This document shows positions 16,240-23,711 of a DNA stretch of 35,460 bases, piece after piece. Positions within the stretch are counted from its first letter, which is position 1. Each line of letters begins with the position of its first letter. A program made the position numbers and the translations under genes. The notes beneath the pieces were generated by a model. That model did not search any database. It had not been told where the DNA came from and was given only the letters and a program-made list of their open reading frames with translations. Origin of the DNA: an uncultured Clostridia bacterium (lineage in GTDB: Bacteria > Bacillota > Clostridia > TANB77 > CAG-508); NCBI GenBank assembly GCA_949077355.1, contig CARUQW010000001.1, positions 33,209 to 68,668 on the forward strand. The letters run 5' to 3'.

Positions 16240-16346
16240 AAGTTGCCAATAGTTCCGGGGGTAAATGGCAACTTTAGGAAATTTGTTATTTACTTTTAAA
16301 ATTTAATTTAAAAGTTGCCATTTAACCCCGGAACTATTGGCAACTT
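16240..16346. repeat. Element D: REPIN-like inverted pair between frr and ispA
   Basis: The arms AAGTTGCCAATAGTTCCGGG and onward (16240-16275) and 16312-16346 are inverse complements with about one mismatch in 35, around a 36-base A/T-rich loop. Each arm is itself a palindrome (GTTGCCA...TGGCAAC), so the element can fold as one long or two short hairpins. It is the same family as element E at 32962-33065. Confidence 0.88.
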
Positions 16347-16356
16347 AATCTCTCTT

Positions 16357-16905
16357 TTAAACTGACATTACTTCTTTTTCTTTTGCTTGTAAGATTTTAT
16401 CAATTTCTTCTATGTTGTTGTCAGTTATTTTTTGAATTTCATTTTCTGCTTGTTTTAATTCGTCCTCAGTCATTTCTCCTTCTTTTTGAGATGTTTTTGC
16501 TGTATCAATTCCCTCTCTTCTAATAGAACGAACTGCTACTTTTGCTTCTTCTGCCATTTTACGAATTTCTTTTACAATTTCTTTTCTTCTTTCTTCATTT
16601 AATTCTGGGAAAGCTAGTCTTATTACTTTTCCATCATTATTTGGATTAATTCCAATATCAGATGCTAAAATTGCTTTTTCAATTTCTTTTAAAACACTTA
16701 CATCCCATGGTTGAATAACAATTAATCTTGCTTCTGGTACAGATACTCCTGCTACTTGATTAATTGGAGTTGGTGTTCCATAGTAATCTATTTTTACTTT
16801 GTTTAAGATAGCTGGGTTTGCACGCCCTGCTCTTACTTCTGATAATTTTTCTGCATAAACACTAATTGACTTTTCCATTTTCTCTTTAATTGTTGTATAA
16901 TCCAT
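16357..16905 (-). CDS. frr: Ribosome recycling factor
   Basis: A 182-residue RRF, which with EF-G splits post-termination ribosomes. It has the conserved SEVRAGRANPAILNKVKIDY segment, the YYGTPTPINQVA turn between domains, and C-terminal VRSIRREGIDTAKTSQKEG and ITDNNIEEIDKILQAKEKEV helices. The start is ATG 16905, with AAGGAGAG upstream; a longer in-frame start at 16971 would overlap pyrH and adds unconserved residues. It directly follows pyrH, the common bacterial order. Confidence 0.97.
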   Translation of the reverse strand: MDYTTIKEKMEKSISVYAEKLSEVRAGRANPAILNKVKIDYYGTPTPINQVAGVSVPEARLIVIQPWDVSVLKEIEKAILASDIGINPNNDGKVIRLAFPELNEERRKEIVKEIRKMAEEAKVAVRSIRREGIDTAKTSQKEGEMTEDELKQAENEIQKITDNNIEEIDKILQAKEKEVMSV

Positions 16906-16960
16906 AATCTTTTTTCTCTCCTTTTTATTTGATTCATCGCTTATCGCTAATTTTATTGTT

Positions 16961-17677
16961 TTAGCTAACAATGGTTCCTATTTTCTCACCCTGAATTGCT
17001 CTTACAATATTTTCTGGGTCTGCAATTCCAAAAACAAGTAATGGCATATTATTATCTCTACACATTGCTGTTGCTGTCGAATCCATTACCTTTAAGTCTT
17101 TTTCTAATACTTCCATATAAGAAATTTCATCATATTTCGTTGCTGTTATATCTAATTTTGGATCAGCAGAATAAACTGCGTCAATTGATTTTCCTAGTAA
17201 TATAATGTTAGCTTTGATTTCAATTGCTCTTAATACTGCTGCTGTATCAGTTGTAAAATAAGGATGACCTGTACCGCCAGCAAAAATGACTACTCTACCT
17301 TTGTTTAGATGTTTTTCTGCTTTTCTTAGTATAAATGGTTCTGCTAATTCCCTCATTTCAATTGATGTTTGAACCCTTGAAATAATTCCTCTTGCTTCTA
17401 AGGCATCTTGTAGGGCTAATCCATTCATTGCAGTTGCTAATATTCCCATGTAATCTGCTGTTGTTCTTTCCATTTGATGACCTTGTCTTCCTCTCCAAAA
17501 GTTTCCTCCTCCTACTACGATAGCAACTTGTACTCCCATTTCTACAATTTCTTTTATTTTGTCACATATCTTTCCAACTGTTTCTACATCTACTCCTGTC
17601 TTTTGTTCTCCTGCTAATGCTTCTCCACTTAGTTTTAATAGCACTCTTTTATATTTTGCTTCTGACAAATCTTTCAC
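16961..17677 (-). CDS. pyrH: Uridylate kinase
   Basis: A 238-residue UMP kinase of the amino-acid-kinase fold, which phosphorylates UMP to UDP in pyrimidine synthesis and is usually regulated by GTP and UTP. Visible motifs are RVLLKLSGEALAG, VVGGGNFWRGRQG, DYMGILATAMNGLALQ, FAGGTGHPYFTTDTAA and GKSIDAVYSADPK. It lies between tsf and frr, but a terminator-like hairpin after tsf suggests partly separate expression. GGAGAG lies before ATG 17677. Confidence 0.97.
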   Translation of the reverse strand: MKDLSEAKYKRVLLKLSGEALAGEQKTGVDVETVGKICDKIKEIVEMGVQVAIVVGGGNFWRGRQGHQMERTTADYMGILATAMNGLALQDALEARGIISRVQTSIEMRELAEPFILRKAEKHLNKGRVVIFAGGTGHPYFTTDTAAVLRAIEIKANIILLGKSIDAVYSADPKLDITATKYDEISYMEVLEKDLKVMDSTATAMCRDNNMPLLVFGIADPENIVRAIQGEKIGTIVS

Positions 17678-17805
17678 TCTCCTTAAATTTATATTTTTGC
17701 TTAGCCTATTTTATCATAGATTGTAAAAAAATACAGCATTTTTTTAAGATTTTCTTAATTTTCTTTTATATAACTTCTTTCAAGCCCTGCTAAATTGTTC
17801 TTCCG

Positions 17806-17840
17806 CAAAAAAGGACTAAGGATAATTGTTCCTTAGTCCC
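17806..17840 (-). terminator. Rho-independent terminator after tsf
   Basis: On the minus strand, GGACTAAGGA/TCCTTAGTCC with a 6-base loop is followed by TTTTTTG. It lies about 45 bases after the tsf stop codon. Confidence 0.85.
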
Positions 17841-17844
17841 TGAA

Positions 17845-17880
17845 AGAGGCATTTTAAAGAACGTCCCTAAAATCCCTCTT
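17845..17880. repeat. Solo REP-like unit between tsf and pyrH
   Basis: AGAGGCATTTTAAAGAACGT then CCCTAAAATCCCTC matches each outer arm of element B (12171-12211 and 12409-12440) with a handful of substitutions. It can also form its own stem (AGAGGCATTTTA/TAAAATCCCTCT). Confidence 0.7.
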
Positions 17881-17884
17881 TTTC

Positions 17885-18763
17885 TTATTTTAATTGGTTC
17901 ATAACTTCTTCTGCAAAGTTTTCTTCTTTTTTCTCGATTCCTTCACCTTTTTCAAATCTTGCAAATTCTACTACTTCAGCATCTTTTTCGTTTAATAGTT
18001 GGCTAACTTTTTTACTTGGATCTTTTACAAATGCTTGGTCTACTAAGCAGATTTCTTCGTAGAATTTTCCAATTCTTCCTTGTACAATTTTTTCAGCAAT
18101 GGCTTCTGGTTTTCCTTCGTTCATTGTTTGTGCTTTTAGGATTTCCATTTCTTTGCTTACTCTTTCTTCTGGTACTTCTTCTTTTCTTACAAATTCAGGT
18201 CTTGCAGCAGCAATTTGCATACAAATATCTTTAGCTACTTCACTGTTTCCTTTTTTCATGTTTACTAAAACAGCAATTTTTCCATCTCCGTGAATATATT
18301 TTTCTACAATTCCTTCTGATTCAAATCTTGCAAATCTTCTAATATTCATGTTTTCACCAATTGTAGCAATTTTTTCAACTAATACTTCTTGTACTGTTTT
18401 TCCAGCTACATCAATTGATTCTTGTGCTAATAATGCTTCTACATCAGCTGGATTTTTTTCTACGATTTGTTTTGCTACACTCATAACAAAGTTTTTAAAT
18501 TCTTCGTTTTTACCAACAAAGTCAGTTTCTGAGTTAACTTCTACAACAGCTCCTGTTTTTCCGTCTTCTGAAATGTAAGCTTCTACTAATCCTTCTGCTG
18601 CTACTCTTCCAGATTTTTTAGCTGCTTTTGCAATTCCTCTTTCACGTAATAATTCAATTGCTTTTTCCATGTCTCCGTCTGTTTCTGTTAGAACTTTTTT
18701 GCAGTCCATCATTCCTGCTCCTGTTTTCTCTCTTAAGTCTTTTACTAAACTTGCTGTAACCAT
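17885..18763 (-). CDS. tsf: Elongation factor Ts
   Basis: A 292-residue EF-Ts, the guanine-nucleotide exchange factor of EF-Tu. The N-terminal UBA-like region LVKDLREKTGAGMMDCKKVL and the core signature EVNSETDFVGKNEEFKNFV are intact, and two repeated core subdomains follow (FARFESEG in the first, FARFEKGEG at the end). The start is ATG 18763, with AAAGGAGG 7 bases upstream; the in-frame ATG at 18790 lies before the ribosome site and is not used. It follows rpsB, the classic pair. Confidence 0.97.
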   Translation of the reverse strand: MVTASLVKDLREKTGAGMMDCKKVLTETDGDMEKAIELLRERGIAKAAKKSGRVAAEGLVEAYISEDGKTGAVVEVNSETDFVGKNEEFKNFVMSVAKQIVEKNPADVEALLAQESIDVAGKTVQEVLVEKIATIGENMNIRRFARFESEGIVEKYIHGDGKIAVLVNMKKGNSEVAKDICMQIAAARPEFVRKEEVPEERVSKEMEILKAQTMNEGKPEAIAEKIVQGRIGKFYEEICLVDQAFVKDPSKKVSQLLNEKDAEVVEFARFEKGEGIEKKEENFAEEVMNQLK

Positions 18764-18805
18764 TTTTATTCCTCCTTTTAGGTTTGCCATATAAATGGCT
18801 AATTA

Positions 18806-18848
18806 TTTTATATTAAATTAGAGTAGAGCAGAAAAGCCCTACTCTTCT
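18806..18848 (-). terminator. Hairpin between rpsB and tsf
   Basis: On the minus strand, AAGAGTAGGGC and GCTCTACTCT pair around a short loop and are followed by AATTTAATAT rather than a T-run. The position suits an attenuator or mRNA-stability element that gives unequal S2 and EF-Ts levels. Confidence 0.45.
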
Positions 18849-18864
18849 TTTTTATCAAATTTTA

Positions 18865-19647
18865 TTATTCTGCTGTTGTTTCTTCAGCATTTTCTACTAC
18901 TTCTATGCTTGTAGCTTCTTCATTTTCTGCTACTTGTTCTTCTTGCATTTCTGGTTCAAAGCTTTCTCCTTGTTTTCCTTCAATAACGGCATTTGCCATA
19001 ACGTCTGCAATTAGTTTTACAGCTCTGATTGCGTCGTCATTTCCTGGAATTGGGTAATCTAATTCTTCTGGATTACAGTTTGTATCTACTAATCCTACTA
19101 CTGGAATTCCTAATTTTTTAGCTTCTAAAATAGCAATTCTTTCTTTTTTAGGATCTACTAAGAAGATAACTCCTGGTAATTTATCCATATCTTTGATTCC
19201 ACCAAGGTTTTTCTCTAATTTTTCCATTTCTTTTTTCAATAAGATTACTTCTTTTTTTGGTAATACATCAAATGTACCATCTTCTTGCATAGTTTCTAAG
19301 TCTTTTAATCTTTGAATTCTTGTTTGAATGGTTCCGAAGTTTGTTAACATTCCTCCTAACCACCTTTGATCAACATAGTACATTCCACATTTTAATGCAG
19401 CTTCTTTCATGCATTCTTGTGCTTGTTTTTTTGTTCCTACGAAAAGAATTGTCTTTCCTTCTTCTGCTTGTTCTTTGATAAAGCTATATGCTTCATCTAA
19501 TTTTTTTGATGTTTTTTGTAAATCGATGATGTGAATTCCATTTCTAGCTTGGAATATGTATTCTGCCATTTTAGGATCCCATCTTCTTGTTTGATGTCCA
19601 AAGTGAACACCTGCTTCAAGTAATTGTTTCATTGCAACTACTGCCAT
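18865..19647 (-). CDS. rpsB: 30S ribosomal protein S2
   Basis: A 260-residue S2 protein, a late-assembling 30S subunit protein. It has KQLLEAGVHFGHQTRRWDPK at the start, the FVGTKKQAQ and DQRWLGGMLTNF segments, VDPKKERIAILEAKKLGIP and DTNCNPEELDYPIPGNDDA. The last ~35 residues are Glu-rich, a common variable tail. The start is ATG 19647, with GGGAGG 8 bases upstream; the in-frame ATG at 19680 is upstream of the ribosome site. It has its own strong promoter (19758-19786) and a ~100-base leader. Confidence 0.97.
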   Translation of the reverse strand: MAVVAMKQLLEAGVHFGHQTRRWDPKMAEYIFQARNGIHIIDLQKTSKKLDEAYSFIKEQAEEGKTILFVGTKKQAQECMKEAALKCGMYYVDQRWLGGMLTNFGTIQTRIQRLKDLETMQEDGTFDVLPKKEVILLKKEMEKLEKNLGGIKDMDKLPGVIFLVDPKKERIAILEAKKLGIPVVGLVDTNCNPEELDYPIPGNDDAIRAVKLIADVMANAVIEGKQGESFEPEMQEEQVAENEEATSIEVVENAEETTAE

Positions 19648-19671
19648 TTTTAATTCCTCCCTTTTTGTTAT

Positions 19672-19742
19672 TTCTTCCACAAAGTTTCTTCGTTTTTTAG
19701 GACCTAGTTTTTAGGCACTTCCCTTAAAACTCTCTTTGTGTG
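19672..19742 (-). promoter_or_regulatory. Structured rpsB mRNA leader
   Basis: The predicted transcript begins near 19750. CACACAAAG at its 5' end can pair with CTTTGTG just before the ribosome site region, enclosing a smaller GTGCCTAAAAAC/GGTCCTAAAAAAC region. Ribosomal protein leaders often bind their product to repress translation; that is only an inference here. Part of the leader (GAGAGTTTTAAGGGAAGTGCC) also vaguely resembles the REP unit of 17845-17880. Confidence 0.35.
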
Positions 19743-19757
19743 ATTAATACGCTCATT

Positions 19758-19786
19758 ATTGTATCATGTTTTGGTAATAATTTCAA
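19758..19786 (-). promoter_or_regulatory. Sigma-A promoter of rpsB
   Basis: On the minus strand, TTGAAA (19781-19786), exactly 17 bases, then TACAAT (19758-19763). Confidence 0.82.
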
Positions 19787-19805
19787 GTATTTTTTAAAAT
19801 TTCTT

Positions 19806-19974
19806 TTTATAAAGATTTCTATAAAAGTTTATCTATTTTTTCTTTGCAACTCCCAATTTCGCACAGTCTGTAATTGCATAACAGACTGTAAGCTCATTGG
19901 TCCCCACGAATTGTTGCTGCATAAAAAATAGATAAACTTTTAAAATAGAAATAATAGTAATAATAATTTATAAA
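19806..19974. repeat. Element G: long hairpin between the ROK kinase gene and rpsB
   Basis: The arms around AAAAGTTTATCTATTTTTT (from 19823) and their complement at 19921-19942 pair, with A/T-rich extensions ending in TTTATAAA on both sides. The centre is closed by GCAAC/GTTGC and contains a second perfect stem ACAGTCTGT/ACAGACTGT (19863-19889). The central segment shares GGGAGTTGCAAAG and GAGCTTACAG with cassette copy 3 (7930-8015). The 320-base gap 19648-19967 holds only this element and the rpsB promoter and leader. Confidence 0.8.
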
Positions 19975-20849
19975 GTAGCTCCGATAATTCCCGCATCATT
20001 TCCTAAAACGGCAATTTCAACTTTTATATCTTCTCTAAATTTCGCTATGCTTTTCTTTAATCTTTCTAAAAGTACATCCTCAAAATAAACAAAACTCCCA
20101 CCAATTCCAACAACTTCTGGTTCAAAAATTCTGATTAAGTTTTCAATTCCAATACTTAAATCGGCAATAAATTCATCTACTACCTTTTCAATTATTTCAT
20201 AGTTTTCATTTTCAGGAGAATTTCTGCGTAGAATCTCTAACAACTCTTCTCCTCTTGTGCTTTCATTTAGATTCAATGCTTTTCGTAAATTATTTTTAAA
20301 AACTTTCATCGAAGCATATCTTTCAAAACAGCCTTTCCTTCCGCAATTACAAGGTATTCCATTTTTTTCAATCACCATATGACCAAACTCATATCCTGGT
20401 CTTTTTCCAGCTATCATTAATTTATGGTTGATAAAAGTAGCTCCTCCAATTCCTGTTCCTAATGTTAAAAAAATACTTCTATCATAGCCTTTTAAACAGC
20501 CATAACTTTCTTCTGCTAAAGCAGCGCATTTAGCATCATTTCTCATTTTAATTGGCAACTTCAATCTTTTTAAAGCTTCTTGCAGATTGTAATTTTTAAT
20601 TCCTAAATTTCCACTTGTTATAACCACACCATCTTCCGATCTTCCTGGTAGTCCAATTCCAACTTCTTCTATTTCATATTTATTTTTTAACGATTTTACT
20701 TGTTCTAAAATATACTCTTCAATCGATTTTTTAATATCTTGTTTTTCCAGATTCGTTAATCTTTTTTCCGACTTTTCTAAAATCTTTCCATTCTTATTTA
20801 CTACACCAATAGCAATATGGCTACCACCTAAATCAACTCCAATTTTCAT
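19968..20849 (-). CDS. ROK-family sugar kinase
   Basis: A 293-residue ROK protein, probably an ATP-dependent glucokinase or other hexose/aminosugar kinase. MKIGVDLGGSHIAIGVV is the phosphate-1 loop, IFLTLGTGIGGATFINHK the adenosine/phosphate-2 region, and GHMVIE with CNCGRKGCFERYAS the ROK zinc site. There is no N-terminal helix-turn-helix, so it is a kinase, not a repressor. The start is ATG 20849 with GAGG just upstream; an in-frame ATG at 20858 is possible. It stands alone between two long hairpin elements. The substrate cannot be read from the sequence. Confidence 0.88.
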   Translation of the reverse strand: MKIGVDLGGSHIAIGVVNKNGKILEKSEKRLTNLEKQDIKKSIEEYILEQVKSLKNKYEIEEVGIGLPGRSEDGVVITSGNLGIKNYNLQEALKRLKLPIKMRNDAKCAALAEESYGCLKGYDRSIFLTLGTGIGGATFINHKLMIAGKRPGYEFGHMVIEKNGIPCNCGRKGCFERYASMKVFKNNLRKALNLNESTRGEELLEILRRNSPENENYEIIEKVVDEFIADLSIGIENLIRIFEPEVVGIGGSFVYFEDVLLERLKKSIAKFREDIKVEIAVLGNDAGIIGATL

Positions 20850-20866
20850 TTTCCTCATCCTTTCTA

Positions 20867-21201
20867 TGTGCAATTGGGGACGTTTCCTTTTTCACATTTG
20901 GTAAAACTGGATGCATATCCTCAATAGTAATATATTTTATATTCTTTATGTATTATTTTTTATAAGAATAACGAATGCAAATGAAAACATTTAGAAATTT
21001 TTAATCGATTTTATGGAAAGAGTCCACGCTTGACGTGGAAGGGTGCCATAAAATTGATTTAGAATTTCTTAATAGATTTCATGCAGCCGAGTTATGGCGA
21101 TAAAAAATAATACATAAATAATATAAAATAACTTAATAATTCTTAGAGATGTCCCCAAATTTCACAAAAATGTGAAAAAGGAAACGTCCCCAACTTCACA
21201 T
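20867..21201. repeat. Element C: ~335-base nested inverted repeat between pilC and the ROK kinase gene
   Basis: The outer stem pairs TTGGGGACGTTTCCTTTTTC (from 20873) with 21170-21194. The middle A/T-rich stem pairs ATTCTTTATGTATTATTTTT and flanks (about 20930-20962) with 21095-21135. The inner stem pairs AGAAATTTTTAATCGATTTTATGG (split across 20992-21015) with 21047-21070. The apical 33 bases (21015-21047) are the reverse complement of the element B core, apart from two paired changes. This fills the 376-base gap, and the outer stem probably also terminates the pilus operon. Confidence 0.88.
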
Positions 21202-21225
21202 GAAAACGTTCCTCTCTTTATACTC

Positions 21226-22572
21226 TTATACTCCATAAGCAGAGAATAAGAAGTTACCCATATAAACTTGTACACATGGTACTAATACAACTAGTACAAA
21301 GAATATTAGTACAGCTCCTACAATTGCATATACAACTTGTGGTAATGCTTTCATAATCTTTGTCATGATGTTGTCGATATCGATTTCCATGTATTCTACT
21401 AATTTTTCCATCATTTCGGTTAAGTCTGTCTGCATTCCTATTTTTAACATTTCTGTTATCATTGGCTTAGCTAGTCCAGATTGTTCAAATGGTTCAATCC
21501 AAGAAGAACCAATTAGAATATTGTTGATGGATGTTTCTATGATAGATAGCATTACATAGTTTTTAACTACATTTTTGCTGACTTCTATTGAGTCCTGTAT
21601 TCTCATTCCATTTTTCATATTTAATAGCATTCCCTTTAGAAATCTGGAGAAATCTAAAGCAAAGATAAGTTCTCCAAAGATTGGCATTTTGTATTTGAAA
21701 TAATGGAAGTTGTATTTTCCTTTTGGTGTATTGACATAAAACAGAACGCCAGCTACTATGGCAATAATAATTAAGGTCGGTATATACCAATAAATCATTG
21801 CATTATTCAAGAAATCTGCAAACCAAAGTGTAATACCTGGTAATTCTTCTTCTGTTCCTAATTCATCAAATACTCCTTGAATTGCTGGAATCGCAAACAA
21901 TGTTCCTGCCACTAACATAACAAGTAATAATGCAAATTGTGCAATATTAGGAATCAAAATTGACCTAATTTTTTTGTTTAATGCTTCTGTCTCATCTAGG
22001 TATTTTACTGCTTGTTCTAATGAATTGGTAAGAGAGCCTGATAGTTCTCCTACTTTTATCATATTAACATAGATAAAAGGAAATACATTCTCATAATATT
22101 CCATGGTTGTATACATATTTTCACCAGCTTCTACCCCTGCTAAAATGTCCTCTAAAATACCTTTAAAAGATACATTTTCCGTACTTTTTATGATGGTATC
22201 GAGTGCATGGATATTATTGAAATTTGCCTTTTTTAATAAATAAAAGTTTTGTGTAAATACAACTAAATCTCTTTGGGTTATCTTTTCTGTTTTAGCAAAA
22301 TATAGATTTACTTTTTCTTTGGTAGTTAATGTTTTTCCTCGACTTCCCAATTGGGTTGTGTTTACATTTTTCATAATCTCTTGTATATCTGTAACATTTC
22401 TTTTTTGTTTCTTTTGTGATTTATTAGAACGATAGGAAACTTGCTCAATGGATATTGGCAATAAATCACTACTTTTTAGTGATTTAATTAAATTCTGTCT
22501 ACTACCGGACTCTACTTTATTTTTAACAATAACGCCTGTTCTTGTTATAGCCTTATAGTTATATATAGGCAT
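21226..22572 (-). CDS. pilC: Type IV pilus inner-membrane platform protein PilC
   Basis: A 448-residue member of the PilC/GspF family, the membrane platform on which PilB and PilT act. An N-terminal cytoplasmic lead (MPIYNYKAITRTG) is followed by two T2SSF domains: QNFYLLKKANFNNIHALDTI to VGELSGSLTNSLEQAVKYL, then DFSRFLKGMLLNMKNGMRIQ to LKIGMQTDLTEMMEKLVEYM. Three hydrophobic spans lie near 205-235, 258-282 and 410-440. It is the last gene of the pilus operon, 20 bases after pilT. Confidence 0.93.
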   Translation of the reverse strand: MPIYNYKAITRTGVIVKNKVESGSRQNLIKSLKSSDLLPISIEQVSYRSNKSQKKQKRNVTDIQEIMKNVNTTQLGSRGKTLTTKEKVNLYFAKTEKITQRDLVVFTQNFYLLKKANFNNIHALDTIIKSTENVSFKGILEDILAGVEAGENMYTTMEYYENVFPFIYVNMIKVGELSGSLTNSLEQAVKYLDETEALNKKIRSILIPNIAQFALLLVMLVAGTLFAIPAIQGVFDELGTEEELPGITLWFADFLNNAMIYWYIPTLIIIAIVAGVLFYVNTPKGKYNFHYFKYKMPIFGELIFALDFSRFLKGMLLNMKNGMRIQDSIEVSKNVVKNYVMLSIIETSINNILIGSSWIEPFEQSGLAKPMITEMLKIGMQTDLTEMMEKLVEYMEIDIDNIMTKIMKALPQVVYAIVGAVLIFFVLVVLVPCVQVYMGNFLFSAYGV

Positions 22573-22592
22573 TTTAATTTCCTCCTATCTGC

Positions 22593-23690
22593 TTATTTAT
22601 CACGTTTTATTTTTAATTGCATAATCGTTCTGTTTAGGATTTCTAAGTTTTTCTCCTCAATTTGAGCTTTTGCTTGGTCTAAGGTAATTCTATCATTTAC
22701 AAATAATTCCGCTAGTGAATTAATTAATCCTATGCTTCCTTTATCTGCATTACTTTGTATAGCATCTTCAATTTCAGATACACTTAATTTTTCTTTACGA
22801 ATAATACCAGCAACAATATTATCAACTACCATTACTTCTGGTACTAATACTAATTTTCCATCCGTTCCTGGTAATAATCTTTGTGATACAACTAGTTTTA
22901 ATAGCGCAGACAATAAATATTTAACACTTGCTTGATCTCTTACTTCATAGAAGTTAATCATTCTGTCTATCGTTTCAGCACAAGATTTCGTATGCAAAGT
23001 TCCAACTACTAAATGTCCAGATTCTGCCATTTCAATTGCTGCTTCCATGGTTACTTTATCACGAATCTCTCCAATTACTAGAATATCACAGTCCTCTCTT
23101 AACGAGTTTTTAACACCATCACTAAATGTCAAACTGTCTCTTCCTTTTCCTACTTCTTTTTGTACAATTAATGATTTTTTAGAACTATGTTTATACTCTA
23201 CTGGATTTTCTAAGGTTAGTATCTTTTTGTTTTGATTTTCATTGATATGATTAATTAATGCATTTAAAGTTGTACTTTTACCAGAGTTTGTTTTACCAGT
23301 AACAAGGATTAATCCTTGTGGTTGATACGTCATTCTTCTTACAATATCAGGTACTCCTAATGATTCATAAGATGGTAATTCATTTTTTATTAATCTAAGT
23401 GTACATAGCGGAACATCGTCAGATAAAGAAATATTAACTCTTAGACGAATATCTTTGTATTCATATGACATATCTAGTTTTCTACTAGTATTGAATACTT
23501 CATCTTTATCTACATTTCCTTTTACTAAATAGTCATAAAATTCGAACATATCTTCTTCTTTTAAAATTTTACTATTTGGTATTGGAACTAATTTTCTTGC
23601 TATTCTGAGCATTGGTTTATTATCACATATTAAGTGTATATCAGAAGCATCTGCTTTGATTGCTTCATCTATTATTTGATCTAGATTCAT
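22593..23690 (-). CDS. pilT: Pilus retraction ATPase PilT
   Basis: A 365-residue hexameric ATPase that depolymerises type IV pili. It has an N-terminal PAS-like domain (ADASDIHLICDNKPMLRI), Walker A GKTNSGKST at 132-140, Asp box ILTLENPVEYKH, Walker B DILVIGEIRD at 202-211, and His box GHLVVGTLHTKS. PilB-type tetracysteine and MshEN domains are absent, which separates it from the extension ATPase upstream. Presence of pilT implies retractile pili, fitting twitching or adhesion. AGGAGG lies before ATG 23690. Confidence 0.92.
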   Translation of the reverse strand: MNLDQIIDEAIKADASDIHLICDNKPMLRIARKLVPIPNSKILKEEDMFEFYDYLVKGNVDKDEVFNTSRKLDMSYEYKDIRLRVNISLSDDVPLCTLRLIKNELPSYESLGVPDIVRRMTYQPQGLILVTGKTNSGKSTTLNALINHINENQNKKILTLENPVEYKHSSKKSLIVQKEVGKGRDSLTFSDGVKNSLREDCDILVIGEIRDKVTMEAAIEMAESGHLVVGTLHTKSCAETIDRMINFYEVRDQASVKYLLSALLKLVVSQRLLPGTDGKLVLVPEVMVVDNIVAGIIRKEKLSVSEIEDAIQSNADKGSIGLINSLAELFVNDRITLDQAKAQIEEKNLEILNRTIMQLKIKRDK

Positions 23691-23711
23691 AATTTCCTCC
23701 TTTGTTTTTCC

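Noticed and set aside
19672..19742. T-box or metabolite riboswitch ahead of rpsB
   Set aside because: No T-box sequence, specifier loop or known aptamer core was seen; a ribosomal-protein leader is the more modest reading.
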